A stretch of DNA of 64,000 bases, from positions 88,130 through 152,129 of the forward strand of contig NZ_JADPJG010000028.1 of NCBI RefSeq assembly GCF_023073335.1, in the 5' to 3' direction. This document shows, piece after piece, positions 1-8,060 of the stretch; position 1 is the first letter of the stretch; each line of letters begins with the position of its first letter. The notes under the pieces were generated by a model, which was not told the DNA's origin, did no database searches, and worked only from the letters and a program-made list of their open reading frames with translations. A program made the translations under genes and the position numbers. Source of the DNA: Bradyrhizobium sp. 21 (lineage in GTDB: Bacteria; Pseudomonadota; Alphaproteobacteria; Rhizobiales; Xanthobacteraceae).

Positions 1-1
1 G

Positions 2-220
2 AATGTCTGGGATCCGCTGCCGCAGGTTGCCCCGCTGCTGCCGGCGGATCGGCCAGAGGAGGCCCCTCCGCGCGAGGTCGCGGCCAAGCCTGAAGCAAAG
101 GACGAAGCTGAGGGCGCGGCGGCGGAGAAGTCCCCTGCGCATTCGGACAAGTCGGTGCCCGAGAAGGGGCAGCCGTCTAAGCCGCCAACAAATAAGCCGC
201 CAACAAAAAAGCGCCGGTGA
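2..220 (+). CDS. C-terminal part of an unidentified Pro/Lys/Glu/Ala-rich protein
   Basis: An open frame enters from the left edge and ends at a TGA. The 72 visible residues are rich in Pro, Ala, Glu and Lys, with no predicted fold, and end in a basic tail containing two PPTxK repeats (PPTNK, PPTKK). This composition is typical of a disordered C-terminal extension of an envelope or cytoplasmic protein, but the conserved part lies outside the window, so no function can be given. The stop codon sits inside the loop of a strong hairpin, which fits a real gene end. A shifted frame also reads through here and is treated as a shadow. Confidence 0.55.
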   Translation, partial: NVWDPLPQVAPLLPADRPEEAPPREVAAKPEAKDEAEGAAAEKSPAHSDKSVPEKGQPSKPPTNKPPTKKRR

Positions 221-234
221 AACCGGCGCTTTTG
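205..234. terminator. bidirectional intrinsic terminator
   Basis: A 9-bp perfect stem (AGCGCCGGT / ACCGGCGCT) with a 3-nt loop is flanked by six A residues on the left and four T residues on the right. It lies between two convergent genes and can stop transcription from both sides; the U-run is better for the minus-strand transcript. The stop codon of the left gene is in the loop. Confidence 0.8.
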
Positions 235-256
235 AAGGTCTCAGATCAGGCGGCGA

Positions 257-943
257 TCAGTTGCTACCTGCCTGGCCGGTTCCGCCGCCTTGCAGCGCGA
301 GGCGCGAATTGTAGGGCGAGTCGCCATGCTTGGGCTCGAGCACGACCACGATGGTGCCGAGCTTGACGCGGCTGTAGAGGTCGATCGCGTCCTCATTGGT
401 CATGCGGATGCAGCCCGACGAAATCGAGGCGCCGATATATTCCGGCTGGTTGGTGCCGTGAATGCGGAACAGGGTGTCCTTGCCGCCCGAGTAGAGATAC
501 ATCGCGCGGGAGCCCATCGGATTGTCCGGGCCGGGTGCAACGAAGGTCGGCACGCCCAGGCGCGAAATCTCGCCGGGGGTCGGATGCCAGGCCGGCCACT
601 CGGTCATGCTGCCGACCTTGGCGATGCCGGACCAGGCCATGGCTTCTTCGCCGACGGTGATGCCGTAGCGGATCGCCTTGCCGCCATCCATCACCCAATA
701 GAGGTAATGGTTGTCGGAATCGACCACGATCGAGCCCGGCGATTCCTTGCGGTGGTAGTCGACGATGGCGCGGCGGAACGGCTCCGCAACCGGCGTGTTC
801 TCGTACCGAACCTTGGCAAGGAGCTCCTTGTCTTTCGGCTTGAAGGCCTTGGTGTCGGTCGCTTCAAAATGTGTGGCCTGCATGCAGCCCGACAGCATCA
901 CGCCAGCGGCCAAGATACCCAGCATAACTTTCAGCGACGACAT
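257..943 (-). CDS. L,D-transpeptidase lipoprotein (YkuD domain)
   Basis: Predicted periplasmic peptidoglycan L,D-transpeptidase of 228 residues. The start at 943 is preferred over the longer frame because it gives a lipoprotein signal with lipobox LSGC (Cys20). The YkuD catalytic signature is complete: His162 in IHGTN and Cys178 in SSGCIRM, followed by NEDAIDL. Family members make 3-3 crosslinks or attach proteins to peptidoglycan using a Cys nucleophile. The gene stands alone and converges on the gene at the left edge through a shared terminator. Which reaction it performs cannot be read from sequence. Confidence 0.88.
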   Translation of the reverse strand: MSSLKVMLGILAAGVMLSGCMQATHFEATDTKAFKPKDKELLAKVRYENTPVAEPFRRAIVDYHRKESPGSIVVDSDNHYLYWVMDGGKAIRYGITVGEEAMAWSGIAKVGSMTEWPAWHPTPGEISRLGVPTFVAPGPDNPMGSRAMYLYSGGKDTLFRIHGTNQPEYIGASISSGCIRMTNEDAIDLYSRVKLGTIVVVLEPKHGDSPYNSRLALQGGGTGQAGSN

Positions 944-1259
944 GATTTGGTTCCAATCGACAACAAACAAGCTTTCGTGGAGCTTGAGCAAAGCCCAAAG
1001 ACCACGACTCCGTTGCCCCCATTATCGTTGAAATCTGCCACAATTCCAGCCTTTCGGACCTTCTCCCGCGATGCGAGACCTTACCTGTGGCTTTTTTGCC
1101 GCAAGTTTTGCGTCCCGAAGCGCCAAGGATGCCGAACTGTCGATTCCGGGCCACGGTGCCGCCACAAATGCAAAGGTTCCGTTAATGTGCTTGTCATCAT
1201 GAACTTGTCAGAATCGCGCTAAAGGCTGTCATTCTGTCGCAGGTTCTCTGGAGTTGTTC

Positions 1260-2237
1260 ATGTTTTCGGTGTTTGTTCCCTCCGAGTCCTCCCTCAAGAA
1301 GGCGGTCATCGAGGATCTCACGGCGCTGCCGGAGAGCGCAGTCTGGATCGACCTGTTCAACCCGACCGCGGCCGAGGACAAGGCGGTGGAGCGGCTGGCG
1401 GGGATCGCCATCCCGACCCGGGAAGACATGCAGGAGATCGAGATCTCCAGCCGCCTCTATATCGAGAACAGCGCGCGCTACATGACCGCGACGCTGATGT
1501 GCCACTCCGATACCGACATGCCCCGGACCACGGCGGTGACTTTCATCCTTGGCGACCATCGCCTCGTGACCGTGCGCTACGATCAGCCCAAGCCGTTCGC
1601 GCTGGTCGAGGCCAAGCTCGCCCGTTCCTGCACGCCGGCGATCACCGGCGAGATGGTGCTGGTGGAGCTGCTCGACGCGGTGATCGACCGCTGCGCCGAC
1701 ATTCTGGAGCGCTGCGGCGCCGACATCGACCAGGTCTCCCATGACATCTTCGAGCCGGAGAGCGAGCGCCACGGTCACGCCAAGCAATATTCCCAGATCC
1801 TGATCTCGATCGGCCGCAAGGGCGATCTGACCTCGAAGGTTCGCGAGAGCCTGGTGTCGATCGGCCGTGTCGTCGCCTTCCTGTCAGCGGTGGTGGAGGG
1901 CGTGAAATGGTCGAAGGACATGCGCGAGCAGCTCAAGACCATGCAGCGCGACGTCGTCTCGCTGACCGACCACGCCTCCTACCTCTCCAGCAAGATCACC
2001 TTCGTGCTCGACGCCATGCTCGGCGTCGTCAATCTCGAGCAGAACAACATCATCAAGCTGTTTTCGGTCATGGCCGTTGTCCTGATGCCGCCGACGCTGA
2101 TCGCCTCGATCTACGGCATGAACTTCAAGTCGATGCCGGAGCTCGAATGGGCGCACGGCTATCCGTACGCGCTGGTCTTGATGCTGATCGCGGCGATCGT
2201 TCCGTACTGGATCTTCAAGTGGAAGAAGTGGCTGTAG
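1260..2237 (+). CDS. corA: CorA-family magnesium transporter
   Basis: Inner-membrane divalent cation channel of the CorA family, 325 residues. It has a long cytoplasmic N-terminal domain and two C-terminal membrane helices, with the defining GMN signature at residues 286-288 (YGMN) between them. The tail is basic (KWKKWL), as usual in the family. The ATG at 1260 is chosen over an upstream in-frame TTG because GGAG lies six bases before it. The gene is monocistronic. A palindromic repeat starts within its stop codon. The substrate is probably Mg2+, although Co2+ or Ni2+ transport by this family is known. Confidence 0.9.
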   Translation: MFSVFVPSESSLKKAVIEDLTALPESAVWIDLFNPTAAEDKAVERLAGIAIPTREDMQEIEISSRLYIENSARYMTATLMCHSDTDMPRTTAVTFILGDHRLVTVRYDQPKPFALVEAKLARSCTPAITGEMVLVELLDAVIDRCADILERCGADIDQVSHDIFEPESERHGHAKQYSQILISIGRKGDLTSKVRESLVSIGRVVAFLSAVVEGVKWSKDMREQLKTMQRDVVSLTDHASYLSSKITFVLDAMLGVVNLEQNNIIKLFSVMAVVLMPPTLIASIYGMNFKSMPELEWAHGYPYALVLMLIAAIVPYWIFKWKKWL

Positions 2238-2306
2238 AGCTTGATCCGGACCCGGAGGGCCGCGTTAGCGCAAAGTGCGAAGCGGTTTTCCGAAAAGATC
2301 ATGCTC
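2237..2306. repeat. interspersed palindromic repeat, copy 1
   Basis: A GAGCTTGATCCGG...TTTTCCGAAAAGATCATGCTC palindrome with an inserted GC-rich middle (CCCGGAGGGCCGCGTTAGCG). It begins on the last base of the corA stop codon. It belongs to the same family as the elements at 3745, 4978 and 6112. Likely a REP-like mRNA 3'-end or terminator element. Confidence 0.75.
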
Positions 2307-2501
2307 AAGCAAAGATACCTACCGAGACCTTACGCAGGTCGCACAGACACGGCGGTTGGTGTCGCAGAATAGATCGGGATTGAGGCCGCGCGGTGATGCG
2401 TGTCCCTCGCCCCAATTCCTCCGGTAAAATTTGAGCGGTGGGCTGAACGTTTGCGCGAAACTTGTCTGCGATAAGCAGGGGGTTAGCCGCGAGGAAAAGC
2501 C

Positions 2502-2720
2502 ATGGTTGAAAAATACATAACGTCGCCCCGCAACGTCATCGATCTGGCGAACTATCGTCAGGTCCTGGCGAGCGGCAAGGCGTCGTCGATGTCGGCACGC
2601 ATGTGCCGGCACTGTGGTGCTCCGCTGCTCGATGGCGAGAACGACGACGACTGCTCGACTGCATTCAGCACGGCCGCTCCGCAGCCGCGCGAAAGGTCAC
2701 GTCGGATTCGACTCGATTGA
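2502..2720 (+). CDS. small hypothetical protein with a Cys pair
   Basis: A 72-residue protein preceded by a good ribosome site (GAGGAAAAG). The N-terminal part contains a short hydrophobic helix-like stretch (NVIDLANYRQVL). A CRHCG pair follows at residues 35-38 with a third Cys at 51, resembling half of a zinc ribbon, and the C-terminus is basic (RERSRRIRLD). I do not recognise a family. The codon pattern and ribosome site support a real gene. A second, overlapping frame is less convincing. Confidence 0.6.
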   Translation: MVEKYITSPRNVIDLANYRQVLASGKASSMSARMCRHCGAPLLDGENDDDCSTAFSTAAPQPRERSRRIRLD

Positions 2721-2730
2721 GGAACGGAAG

Positions 2731-2934
2731 GTGAGGGCGATCCAGGTCCTGCGGCGGCTTTGTCTGGATCGCCTTGCTTCCGTCTTCGCGACATTTCACC
2801 TAACGCTCCACGATCTGCGCCGTCGAGACAATGGTCTCGGCGATCAAGCGGCTCTGTTTGGAGAGGCCACACTTTTGCGCAACGCTGCGGAAGAATTCGC
2901 GCGGGTAAAGCGGCCGCAAATGTTCGTAGAGTGA
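2731..2934 (+). CDS. possible small ORF, 67 residues
   Basis: A GTG-started frame eleven bases after the preceding small gene, with GGAACGGAAG as a possible ribosome site. The product is basic and Leu/Arg-rich, with no recognisable domain. The frame extends further upstream in antiphase to the preceding gene, so only the downstream part could be an independent gene. Reported as a weak candidate; the 240 bases to the next gene hold nothing else visible. Confidence 0.25.
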   Translation: MRAIQVLRRLCLDRLASVFATFHLTLHDLRRRDNGLGDQAALFGEATLLRNAAEEFARVKRPQMFVE

Positions 2935-2974
2935 GACTGTGCTCGCGAACCGGCCCACGCTGCGCCCGCCTTAC

Positions 2975-3727
2975 CTACACGTGCTGGCCGCCGTTGATGT
3001 GAATCTCGGCGCCGTTGACGTAGGACGAGGTGTCCGTGCACAGCACGTAGATGATCTTGGCGACCTCGTCGGGCGTGCCGAGCCGGTGCAGCGGGATCTG
3101 CTGGTCGACGATCTTCTCCGTGCCCGGCGACAGGATCGAGGTGTCGATCTCGCCAGGCGCGATCGCGTTGACGCGCACGCCGACGCGGCCGAAATCCGAC
3201 GCCATTTCGCGTGTGAGCGAAGCCAACGCGGCCTTGGAGGTCGCATAGGCCGCGCCCGCGAAGGGATGTACCCGCGATCCTGCGATCGAGGTGACGTTCA
3301 CCACCGATCCCTTGGCCGTCTTCAGCTCCTCGATCAGCCCGCGCGCGATCATGATCGGTGCGAAGAAGTTGACGTGAAACACGTGCGTCCAGGTGTCGAT
3401 GTCGGTGTCGACCGAGCCGAGCCGGGAGCCGCCCGGTCCCTTCGGTGAGATCGCGGCGTTGTTGACGAGGGCATGGAGCATGCCGCCTTCGAGCCGGTCG
3501 CGGATGTCGGAGATCGCGCGGGTCGTGTCCTTGGGGTCGGCGAGATCGACCTGGATGTGATCCTCGGGACCGGCGTCCCACGGGCAATCTTCGGGGAAGG
3601 CATGCCGCGAGCAGGTGATCACGCGCCAGCCCGCCGAGGAGAAGCGGATCACGGTGGCGTGGCCGATGCCGCGGCTCGCTCCGGTCAGGAGCAGCGTGCG
3701 ACGCGGCGCATTGGAAGACTGCGACAT
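2975..3727 (-). CDS. SDR-family oxidoreductase
   Basis: Classical short-chain dehydrogenase/reductase of 250 residues. The cofactor motif TGASRGIG is at residues 15-22, NNAA at about 89-92, and the catalytic Ser147, Tyr161 and Lys165 (YATSK) are all present. The C-terminus has the usual substrate-side INGGQ. Arg at the end of the second strand (CSRH) suggests NADPH preference. It lies 95 bases downstream of pdxH on the same strand, separated by a palindromic repeat, so the two are probably transcribed separately. The substrate is unknown. Confidence 0.88.
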   Translation of the reverse strand: MSQSSNAPRRTLLLTGASRGIGHATVIRFSSAGWRVITCSRHAFPEDCPWDAGPEDHIQVDLADPKDTTRAISDIRDRLEGGMLHALVNNAAISPKGPGGSRLGSVDTDIDTWTHVFHVNFFAPIMIARGLIEELKTAKGSVVNVTSIAGSRVHPFAGAAYATSKAALASLTREMASDFGRVGVRVNAIAPGEIDTSILSPGTEKIVDQQIPLHRLGTPDEVAKIIYVLCTDTSSYVNGAEIHINGGQHV

Positions 3728-3744
3728 GAAGGTCTTTCAGGTTG

Positions 3745-3814
3745 GAGCATGATCCGGACCCGGAGGGCCGCGTTAGCGCAAGGTGTGCAGCGGTTGTCCG
3801 AAAAGAACATGCTC
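3745..3814. repeat. interspersed palindromic repeat, copy 2
   Basis: Nearly identical to copy 1, including the inserted CCCGGAGGGCCGCGTTAGCG middle. It lies eight bases after the pdxH stop codon on the minus strand and upstream of the SDR gene. The arms are GAGCATGATCCGG and CCGAAAAGAACATGCTC. Confidence 0.78.
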
Positions 3815-3822
3815 AAACAAAA

Positions 3823-4464
3823 TTAAGGGTACATCCGCGTCTTGGACCATGGTTGGGCGGTCGCGTCACGGCGAAATTCGATGCGGTCGTGCAGGCGGAA
3901 TGGGCGGTCGTGCCAGAACTCGATGCGCACCGGCGTGATGCGCCAGCCGCTCCAGCCCGGCGGCCGCGGCACCTCGCCGATGACGTGCTTGGCCGCGACT
4001 TTTGCGATGGCTTGCTCGAAGGCGAAGCGGCTCTCCAGCTCTTGCGACTGCTTGCTTGCCCAGGCGCCGATCTGCGCCTGCTTGGGGCGGGTGGCGAAAT
4101 ATGCGTCGGCCTCGGCCTCGCTCACCGGCGTCACGTTGCCGCGGATGCGGACCTGACGGCGCAACGACTTCCAGTGAAAAAGTAACGCTGCCTTAGGATT
4201 TGCGGCGAGTTCGCGGCCCTTCTGGCTGGCGATGTGGCTGTAGAAGACGAAACCCTGGGTATCGAAGCCCTTCATCAGCACCATGCGGACGTCCGGCAGC
4301 CCGTCCGCGTCGACGGTTGCGAGCGCCATGGCGTTCGGATCGTTCGGCTCGCTCTTGATCGCCTCGTTCAGCCAGGCCTCGAACAGCGCAAAAGGTTCGT
4401 CGGCGGCGGTGAAATCACCGGATGTTAAGGGTGTCTGGTGTTTCATCGAGGTCGTGTCGGTCAT
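3823..4464 (-). CDS. pdxH: pyridoxamine 5'-phosphate oxidase
   Basis: FMN-dependent oxidase that makes pyridoxal 5'-phosphate from pyridoxine or pyridoxamine phosphate in the cytoplasm; 213 residues, the usual length. Family signatures are easy to see: RMVLMKGFD, the FMN-binding LLFHWKSLRRQVRIRG, RPKQAQIGAWASKQS, and the C-terminal PPGWSGWRI followed by FWHDRPFRLHDR. An in-frame ATG six codons in is an alternative start. Monocistronic, divergent from a lipoprotein gene. Confidence 0.95.
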   Translation of the reverse strand: MTDTTSMKHQTPLTSGDFTAADEPFALFEAWLNEAIKSEPNDPNAMALATVDADGLPDVRMVLMKGFDTQGFVFYSHIASQKGRELAANPKAALLFHWKSLRRQVRIRGNVTPVSEAEADAYFATRPKQAQIGAWASKQSQELESRFAFEQAIAKVAAKHVIGEVPRPPGWSGWRITPVRIEFWHDRPFRLHDRIEFRRDATAQPWSKTRMYP

Positions 4465-4577
4465 GTCTGGAGTCCGAGTTGCGTCCTGCGGCCCAAAACG
4501 CGTTGTTGTCCGCTACCGCCCTATATAGGGCATGGGGGCGCGTTGGCCTATCGGCGATCCGGCCGTCCGGCTTCGTC

Positions 4578-4979
4578 ATGACGATCATTCTGATCGGGCT
4601 CGGCACCGGCGGTTGCAGCTTTTCCCGCAATGACAAGAATGCCTACGCCAGGGCCGAAGACAGCGACCTCACCGGCTCGATCGCGATGCCGGTGGCGGCT
4701 CCGACCGAGACCGATCTCGCCTTCGCGCGGAATGCCGCCTCCGATGTCCTCAGCAAGGGCGACAAGGATTCCAGCCAGCACTGGGAAAATCCGGAGACCG
4801 GCGCGCGGGGGTCGGTGACCCCGATCGCGCAGTCCTACGCCGCCGAGGACGGCCGCAGATGCCGTGACTTCCTGGCGAGCTACGTCAACGGCGATACCGA
4901 GAGCTGGCTCCAGGGCGCCGGCTGCCAAAGCAGCCGTGGCCGTTGGGAGATTCATACGCTAAAGCCGTGGCGGAGTTGA
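4578..4979 (+). CDS. RT0821/Lpp0805-type surface lipoprotein
   Basis: Small exported protein of about 133 residues. The N-terminus is hydrophobic and ends in GTGGC (Cys13), a plausible lipobox. The C-terminal half has two Cys (GRRCRDF and GAGCQS) and the GRWEI ending typical of the RT0821/Lpp0805 surface protein family in Rhizobiales. The start is uncertain: the signal from the ATG is short and lacks a positive n-region, and in-frame TTG codons about 75 bases upstream would give a longer one. Function unknown, probably outer-membrane or periplasmic. Confidence 0.65.
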   Translation: MTIILIGLGTGGCSFSRNDKNAYARAEDSDLTGSIAMPVAAPTETDLAFARNAASDVLSKGDKDSSQHWENPETGARGSVTPIAQSYAAEDGRRCRDFLASYVNGDTESWLQGAGCQSSRGRWEIHTLKPWRS

Positions 4980-5024
4980 GCATGATCCGGAAAAGTGGGA
5001 ACCGGTTTTCCGGGAAGATTATGT
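4978..5024. repeat. interspersed palindromic repeat, copy 3
   Basis: Short form of the palindrome, GAGCATGATCCGGAAAAG ... CGGTTTTCCGGGAAGATTATG, overlapping the stop codon of the lipoprotein gene. It lacks the inserted middle of copies 1 and 2. Confidence 0.75.
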
Positions 5025-5146
5025 TTCAGTCATACGGAATCGGCTCCGCGGCCTAGTTGCAAAAATACCACTCGCCCCCCACATTGGGCTCAGGTGGGGC
5101 GGGGAGCCCCTTTGGACAATTCGATTTCTTGAAGGAGACGTGACGG

Positions 5147-6112
5147 ATGCGCGACCCCTATGAGGTCTTGGGGGTGCCGCGGAGCGCCAACGCTGCCGCG
5201 ATCAAAAGCGCCTATCGCAAGCTTGCCAAGAAGCACCATCCCGACAGCAACAAGGGCGACCCGAAGGCTGCCGACCGCTTCTCCGAGATCAACTCGGCGA
5301 ACGAGATCATCGGCGACGAGGACAAGCGCAAGCAATTCGACCGCGGCGAGATCGGTGCCGACGGCAAGCCGCGCTTCCAGGGCTTTCCGGGTGGCGGTGG
5401 CGGGCCGCGTGGGCGCGCGGGTCCCGGCGGCTTCGAGAGCTATACGTTCCGGGGCGGTGGCGCGGGCCCAGGGCAAGGCGCGGGCGGGTTCGAGGACATC
5501 CTCAACAGCATGTTCGGCGGTACACGCGGCGCGCGGCCGGGAGCAGGCGGCAGTCCCCAGTTCGAATTCGACACCGGCGGGATCGGGGTTGATCTCGATC
5601 TGAACGTCGCCATGACCGTCTCACTGGAAGAATCGGTGCAGGGCGGGGAGAAGCGCGTCCGCCTGCCGACAGGCAAGGAGCTCAACGTCAAGATTCCGGT
5701 CGGCGTCGTCAGCGGCCAGCAGATCCGGCTGAAGGGCCAGGGCGAGACCGCGCCGGGCCACCCGCCCGGCGATCTCCTGATCACGATTACCGTTGCCCCG
5801 CACTCGTTTTTCAAGATCGAAGGCGCCGACCTCAGGATCGACTTGCCGGTCACGCTCTACGAGGCGGTGCTCGGCGGCAAGGTCCGCGTGCCCACTCTCG
5901 GCAATGCCGTGGAGCTGTCGGTTCCGAAGAACATCTCCAGTGGCCGCACCTTCCGCCTCAAGGGCAAGGGACTACCGAAGGCCGGCGGGACCGGGGATCT
6001 CTTCGTCACCGTCAGGATTATGCTACCGGACGGGAACGACGCCGAGCTTGAAGCATTGATGGAGAAGTGGCGGGACCAACACCCCTACAATCCACGTAGC
6101 GGGCTTGGCTAA
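5147..6112 (+). CDS. DnaJ-like co-chaperone without zinc fingers (CbpA type)
   Basis: Class B J-domain protein of 321 residues that would stimulate DnaK. An N-terminal J domain has the HPD motif at residues 31-33 in KKHHPDSN. A Gly/Phe-rich linker covers about residues 82-140, and two DnaJ C-terminal beta domains follow. There are no CxxCxGxG repeats, so it is CbpA-like rather than DnaJ itself. The start is fixed by AAGGAG nine bases upstream. The 115-base leader contains a GC-rich inverted repeat (CGCCCC...GGGGCG) of unknown role. Confidence 0.9.
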   Translation: MRDPYEVLGVPRSANAAAIKSAYRKLAKKHHPDSNKGDPKAADRFSEINSANEIIGDEDKRKQFDRGEIGADGKPRFQGFPGGGGGPRGRAGPGGFESYTFRGGGAGPGQGAGGFEDILNSMFGGTRGARPGAGGSPQFEFDTGGIGVDLDLNVAMTVSLEESVQGGEKRVRLPTGKELNVKIPVGVVSGQQIRLKGQGETAPGHPPGDLLITITVAPHSFFKIEGADLRIDLPVTLYEAVLGGKVRVPTLGNAVELSVPKNISSGRTFRLKGKGLPKAGGTGDLFVTVRIMLPDGNDAELEALMEKWRDQHPYNPRSGLG

Positions 6113-6157
6113 GCATGATCCGGACAAGTGCGTAGCGGTTTTCCGGAAAGATCATGC
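6112..6157. repeat. interspersed palindromic repeat, copy 4
   Basis: AAGCATGATCCGGACAAG ... CGGTTTTCCGGAAAGATCATGCGC, starting at the last base of the TAA of the J-protein gene. Short form like copy 3. Confidence 0.75.
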
Positions 6158-6191
6158 GCAAAAAAATTAAAGCGCGAGGCATCGCGCTTTA
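6158..6191 (-). terminator. hairpin with U-run on the minus strand
   Basis: A 10-bp perfect stem (TAAAGCGCGA / TCGCGCTTTA) with a 4-nt loop at 6168-6191. Read on the minus strand it is followed by ATTTTTT, an intrinsic terminator for transcripts coming from the anti-sigma gene. The rest of the 406-base gap up to 6518 shows no convincing gene or RNA. Confidence 0.5.
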
Positions 6192-6518
6192 GGGCGAGAT
6201 CGCAACTGAAGGGGTTTTCCTAAAGGTTGAGAGCATTCTCCAGCAGATGATGCTCATCATACGCGCGAGGCGTGGTAGCGCTCTCGGCTCACGTGCTCGA
6301 CGTGTGTCGGCGGTCCGGCGGGGCAGCCGACGAAAAGGTGCGGCCTCGAGAGGGGGACCAGCGCGGTACCAAAAACCCCAATCGAGGCCGCCCGCGTCGA
6401 TCGGCGGATCGAACGCTGCTCAGTTTCGCGTGATCATCCGGTGCGATAATGAGACGCGCCGATGTCCTGATTCCAAATTTTCAATGTCGGAATCGAGGCA
6501 CCGTCTTTACGCGGTTGT

Positions 6519-7292
6519 CTAGGTGCCGTTTTTCTCTGCCTGGTCGTAGACCGCTTGCGCCACGTTGGTCAGCCGGTCGCGGTCGGCACCGCCCCCGCTG
6601 ACCACGTAGCCGACACCGCGCTCGGCCCAGAACAGCGCCCCGTCCTTGTCCGCTCTGGCGTAACGCATCTGCGTCGCGCCGTTCTCGGTCTTGGCGGTGT
6701 AGATCGTGTACCGCTCGCCCGAGGCGCCCTCATACATCAGGAACGACGCCGGACCGCTCGGCCCCGGCAGGAGCCGGCCGCCGACGAGCTTCAGTCCGCT
6801 CGCCTCCAGGTTCGGTGCGAACACGGTCCAGCCGCAGCGTCTGGTCAGCCAGGCCTGGAGGTGGTCGCGCTCGTTGCCGCCGACCTCGACGGGGTGGCGA
6901 ACCTCGACGACATAGAGGCGGTGGGCGTCGAGCGCGTCCGTCGTAAAACTCTGGAAGGTCGAGGGGGCATTGGCGGCGCCATGCGCGACCCAGCCGGCGG
7001 TGCCGCCGGCGACGAAGGCAACCAGCACCGCTGCGGCGGCGCCATAGAGCCACCGGCGGGGCCGGCGCTCCAGCCGCTCCAGCTCCAGCCGCGCCGGCAC
7101 CGGCTCCTGGGCGACGGAATCGTAGCGGGCGTGCAGCATTTCGGCCATGGCGCGCCAGGACTGCACGCGCTCGGCCTCGTCAGGATGGGCGGCAAGCCAG
7201 GCCTCGACGTCGGCGCGGCGCTCGGCCGGCAGCTCGCCGTCGACATAGGCGTGCAGTTCGTCCTCGGTCACCGGAATATTGCGGTCGTTCAT
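6519..7292 (-). CDS. putative transmembrane anti-sigma factor
   Basis: A 257-residue single-pass membrane protein encoded just after an ECF sigma gene. The N-terminal part has the ELHAYVDGELP signature seen in many anti-sigma factors, without the HxxxCxxC zinc motif. One membrane helix covers about residues 82-102, and the C-terminal domain is extracytoplasmic. The start at ATG 7292 is chosen because it begins just before the conserved segment. Inference: it sequesters the neighbouring sigma factor at the membrane until an envelope signal is sensed. A gap of 106 bases separates the two genes. Confidence 0.82.
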   Translation of the reverse strand: MNDRNIPVTEDELHAYVDGELPAERRADVEAWLAAHPDEAERVQSWRAMAEMLHARYDSVAQEPVPARLELERLERRPRRWLYGAAAAVLVAFVAGGTAGWVAHGAANAPSTFQSFTTDALDAHRLYVVEVRHPVEVGGNERDHLQAWLTRRCGWTVFAPNLEASGLKLVGGRLLPGPSGPASFLMYEGASGERYTIYTAKTENGATQMRYARADKDGALFWAERGVGYVVSGGGADRDRLTNVAQAVYDQAEKNGT

Positions 7293-7398
7293 ATCGGTCG
7301 TCTCTGGCTCTGCGGCCCAAAATGGTCTTCGTGGTTCAACTGCGCCGCTTCCCATTGCATGCGAGGAAAGCGACATGCGCTATGCATCAACCCTGCCA

Positions 7399-7887
7399 TC
7401 ATTTCACCCGCCTGAGCGCCGGGCGCTCGCCCTCAAGCGAGGCTTTGACGTGGGCACGGGCGCGCGCCAGGCGCGACATCACAGTGCCGATCGGCACGCC
7501 CTGGATGTCGGCGACCTCGCGGTAGCTCATGCCCTCCAGCATCACCAGCAGCAGCACCGAGCGCTGCTCCTCGACGAGCGTCGCCAGCGCCCTCTCGATA
7601 TCGCGCCCTTCGGCTTCGGTCCCGCTGGCGTCCGGGTTGTTCTCCGTCAGCTGCATGAATTGCGGGCGCCTTGCCAGCGAGCGCCGCCGGTTCTTGTTGA
7701 GGTTGGTCAGGATCGTGTAGAGCCAGCTCCTGACGTCGCCTCCGAGGAACAGGCGCTCCGAACGCAGCGCCCGCACCAGCGTATCCTGCACCAGATCGTC
7801 GGCCGCATCCGCCTCGCGCGTGAGCGCGCGGGCGTAGCGGCGCAACGCCGGGATCATGGCTTCCACACTCTGGCGAAACGCACTCAT
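7399..7887 (-). CDS. ECF-family RNA polymerase sigma factor
   Basis: A 162-residue alternative sigma factor with only regions 2 and 4. Region 2 shows DLVQDTLVRAL, and region 4 shows SYREVADIQGVPIGTVMSRLARAR, the helix-turn-helix that binds the -35 element. The start at ATG 7887 is chosen; the longer open frame upstream is Cys-rich and looks non-coding. The order sigma then anti-sigma suggests one operon and autoregulation. Divergent from fabI; I could not confidently identify an ECF promoter in the shared region. Confidence 0.88.
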   Translation of the reverse strand: MSAFRQSVEAMIPALRRYARALTREADAADDLVQDTLVRALRSERLFLGGDVRSWLYTILTNLNKNRRRSLARRPQFMQLTENNPDASGTEAEGRDIERALATLVEEQRSVLLLVMLEGMSYREVADIQGVPIGTVMSRLARARAHVKASLEGERPALRRVK

Positions 7888-8060
7888 TGCCGTCTTGATG
7901 TCCTGACATTCGGCGCAAGCGCCACAACCATCATAACACCCGAACGGAACGGCTATTCCGGCGCTCGGAACAGCGTTAACGCCGCGTATTAGGACTGTAC
8001 CGCAAGGGAGGGCTGGTGTACCTCCAGACCTCAACGAGAGCTCGACGGGACGTTAGCAAA

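Noticed and set aside
2614..2934. Long form of the plus-strand frame (106 codons)
   Set aside because: Overlaps the better-supported 72-residue gene; only a shorter GTG-started version is kept as a weak candidate.
6247..6522. Plus-strand open frame of 91 codons
   Set aside because: Arg/Ser-rich shadow-like composition, no ribosome site, overlaps the end of the anti-sigma gene.
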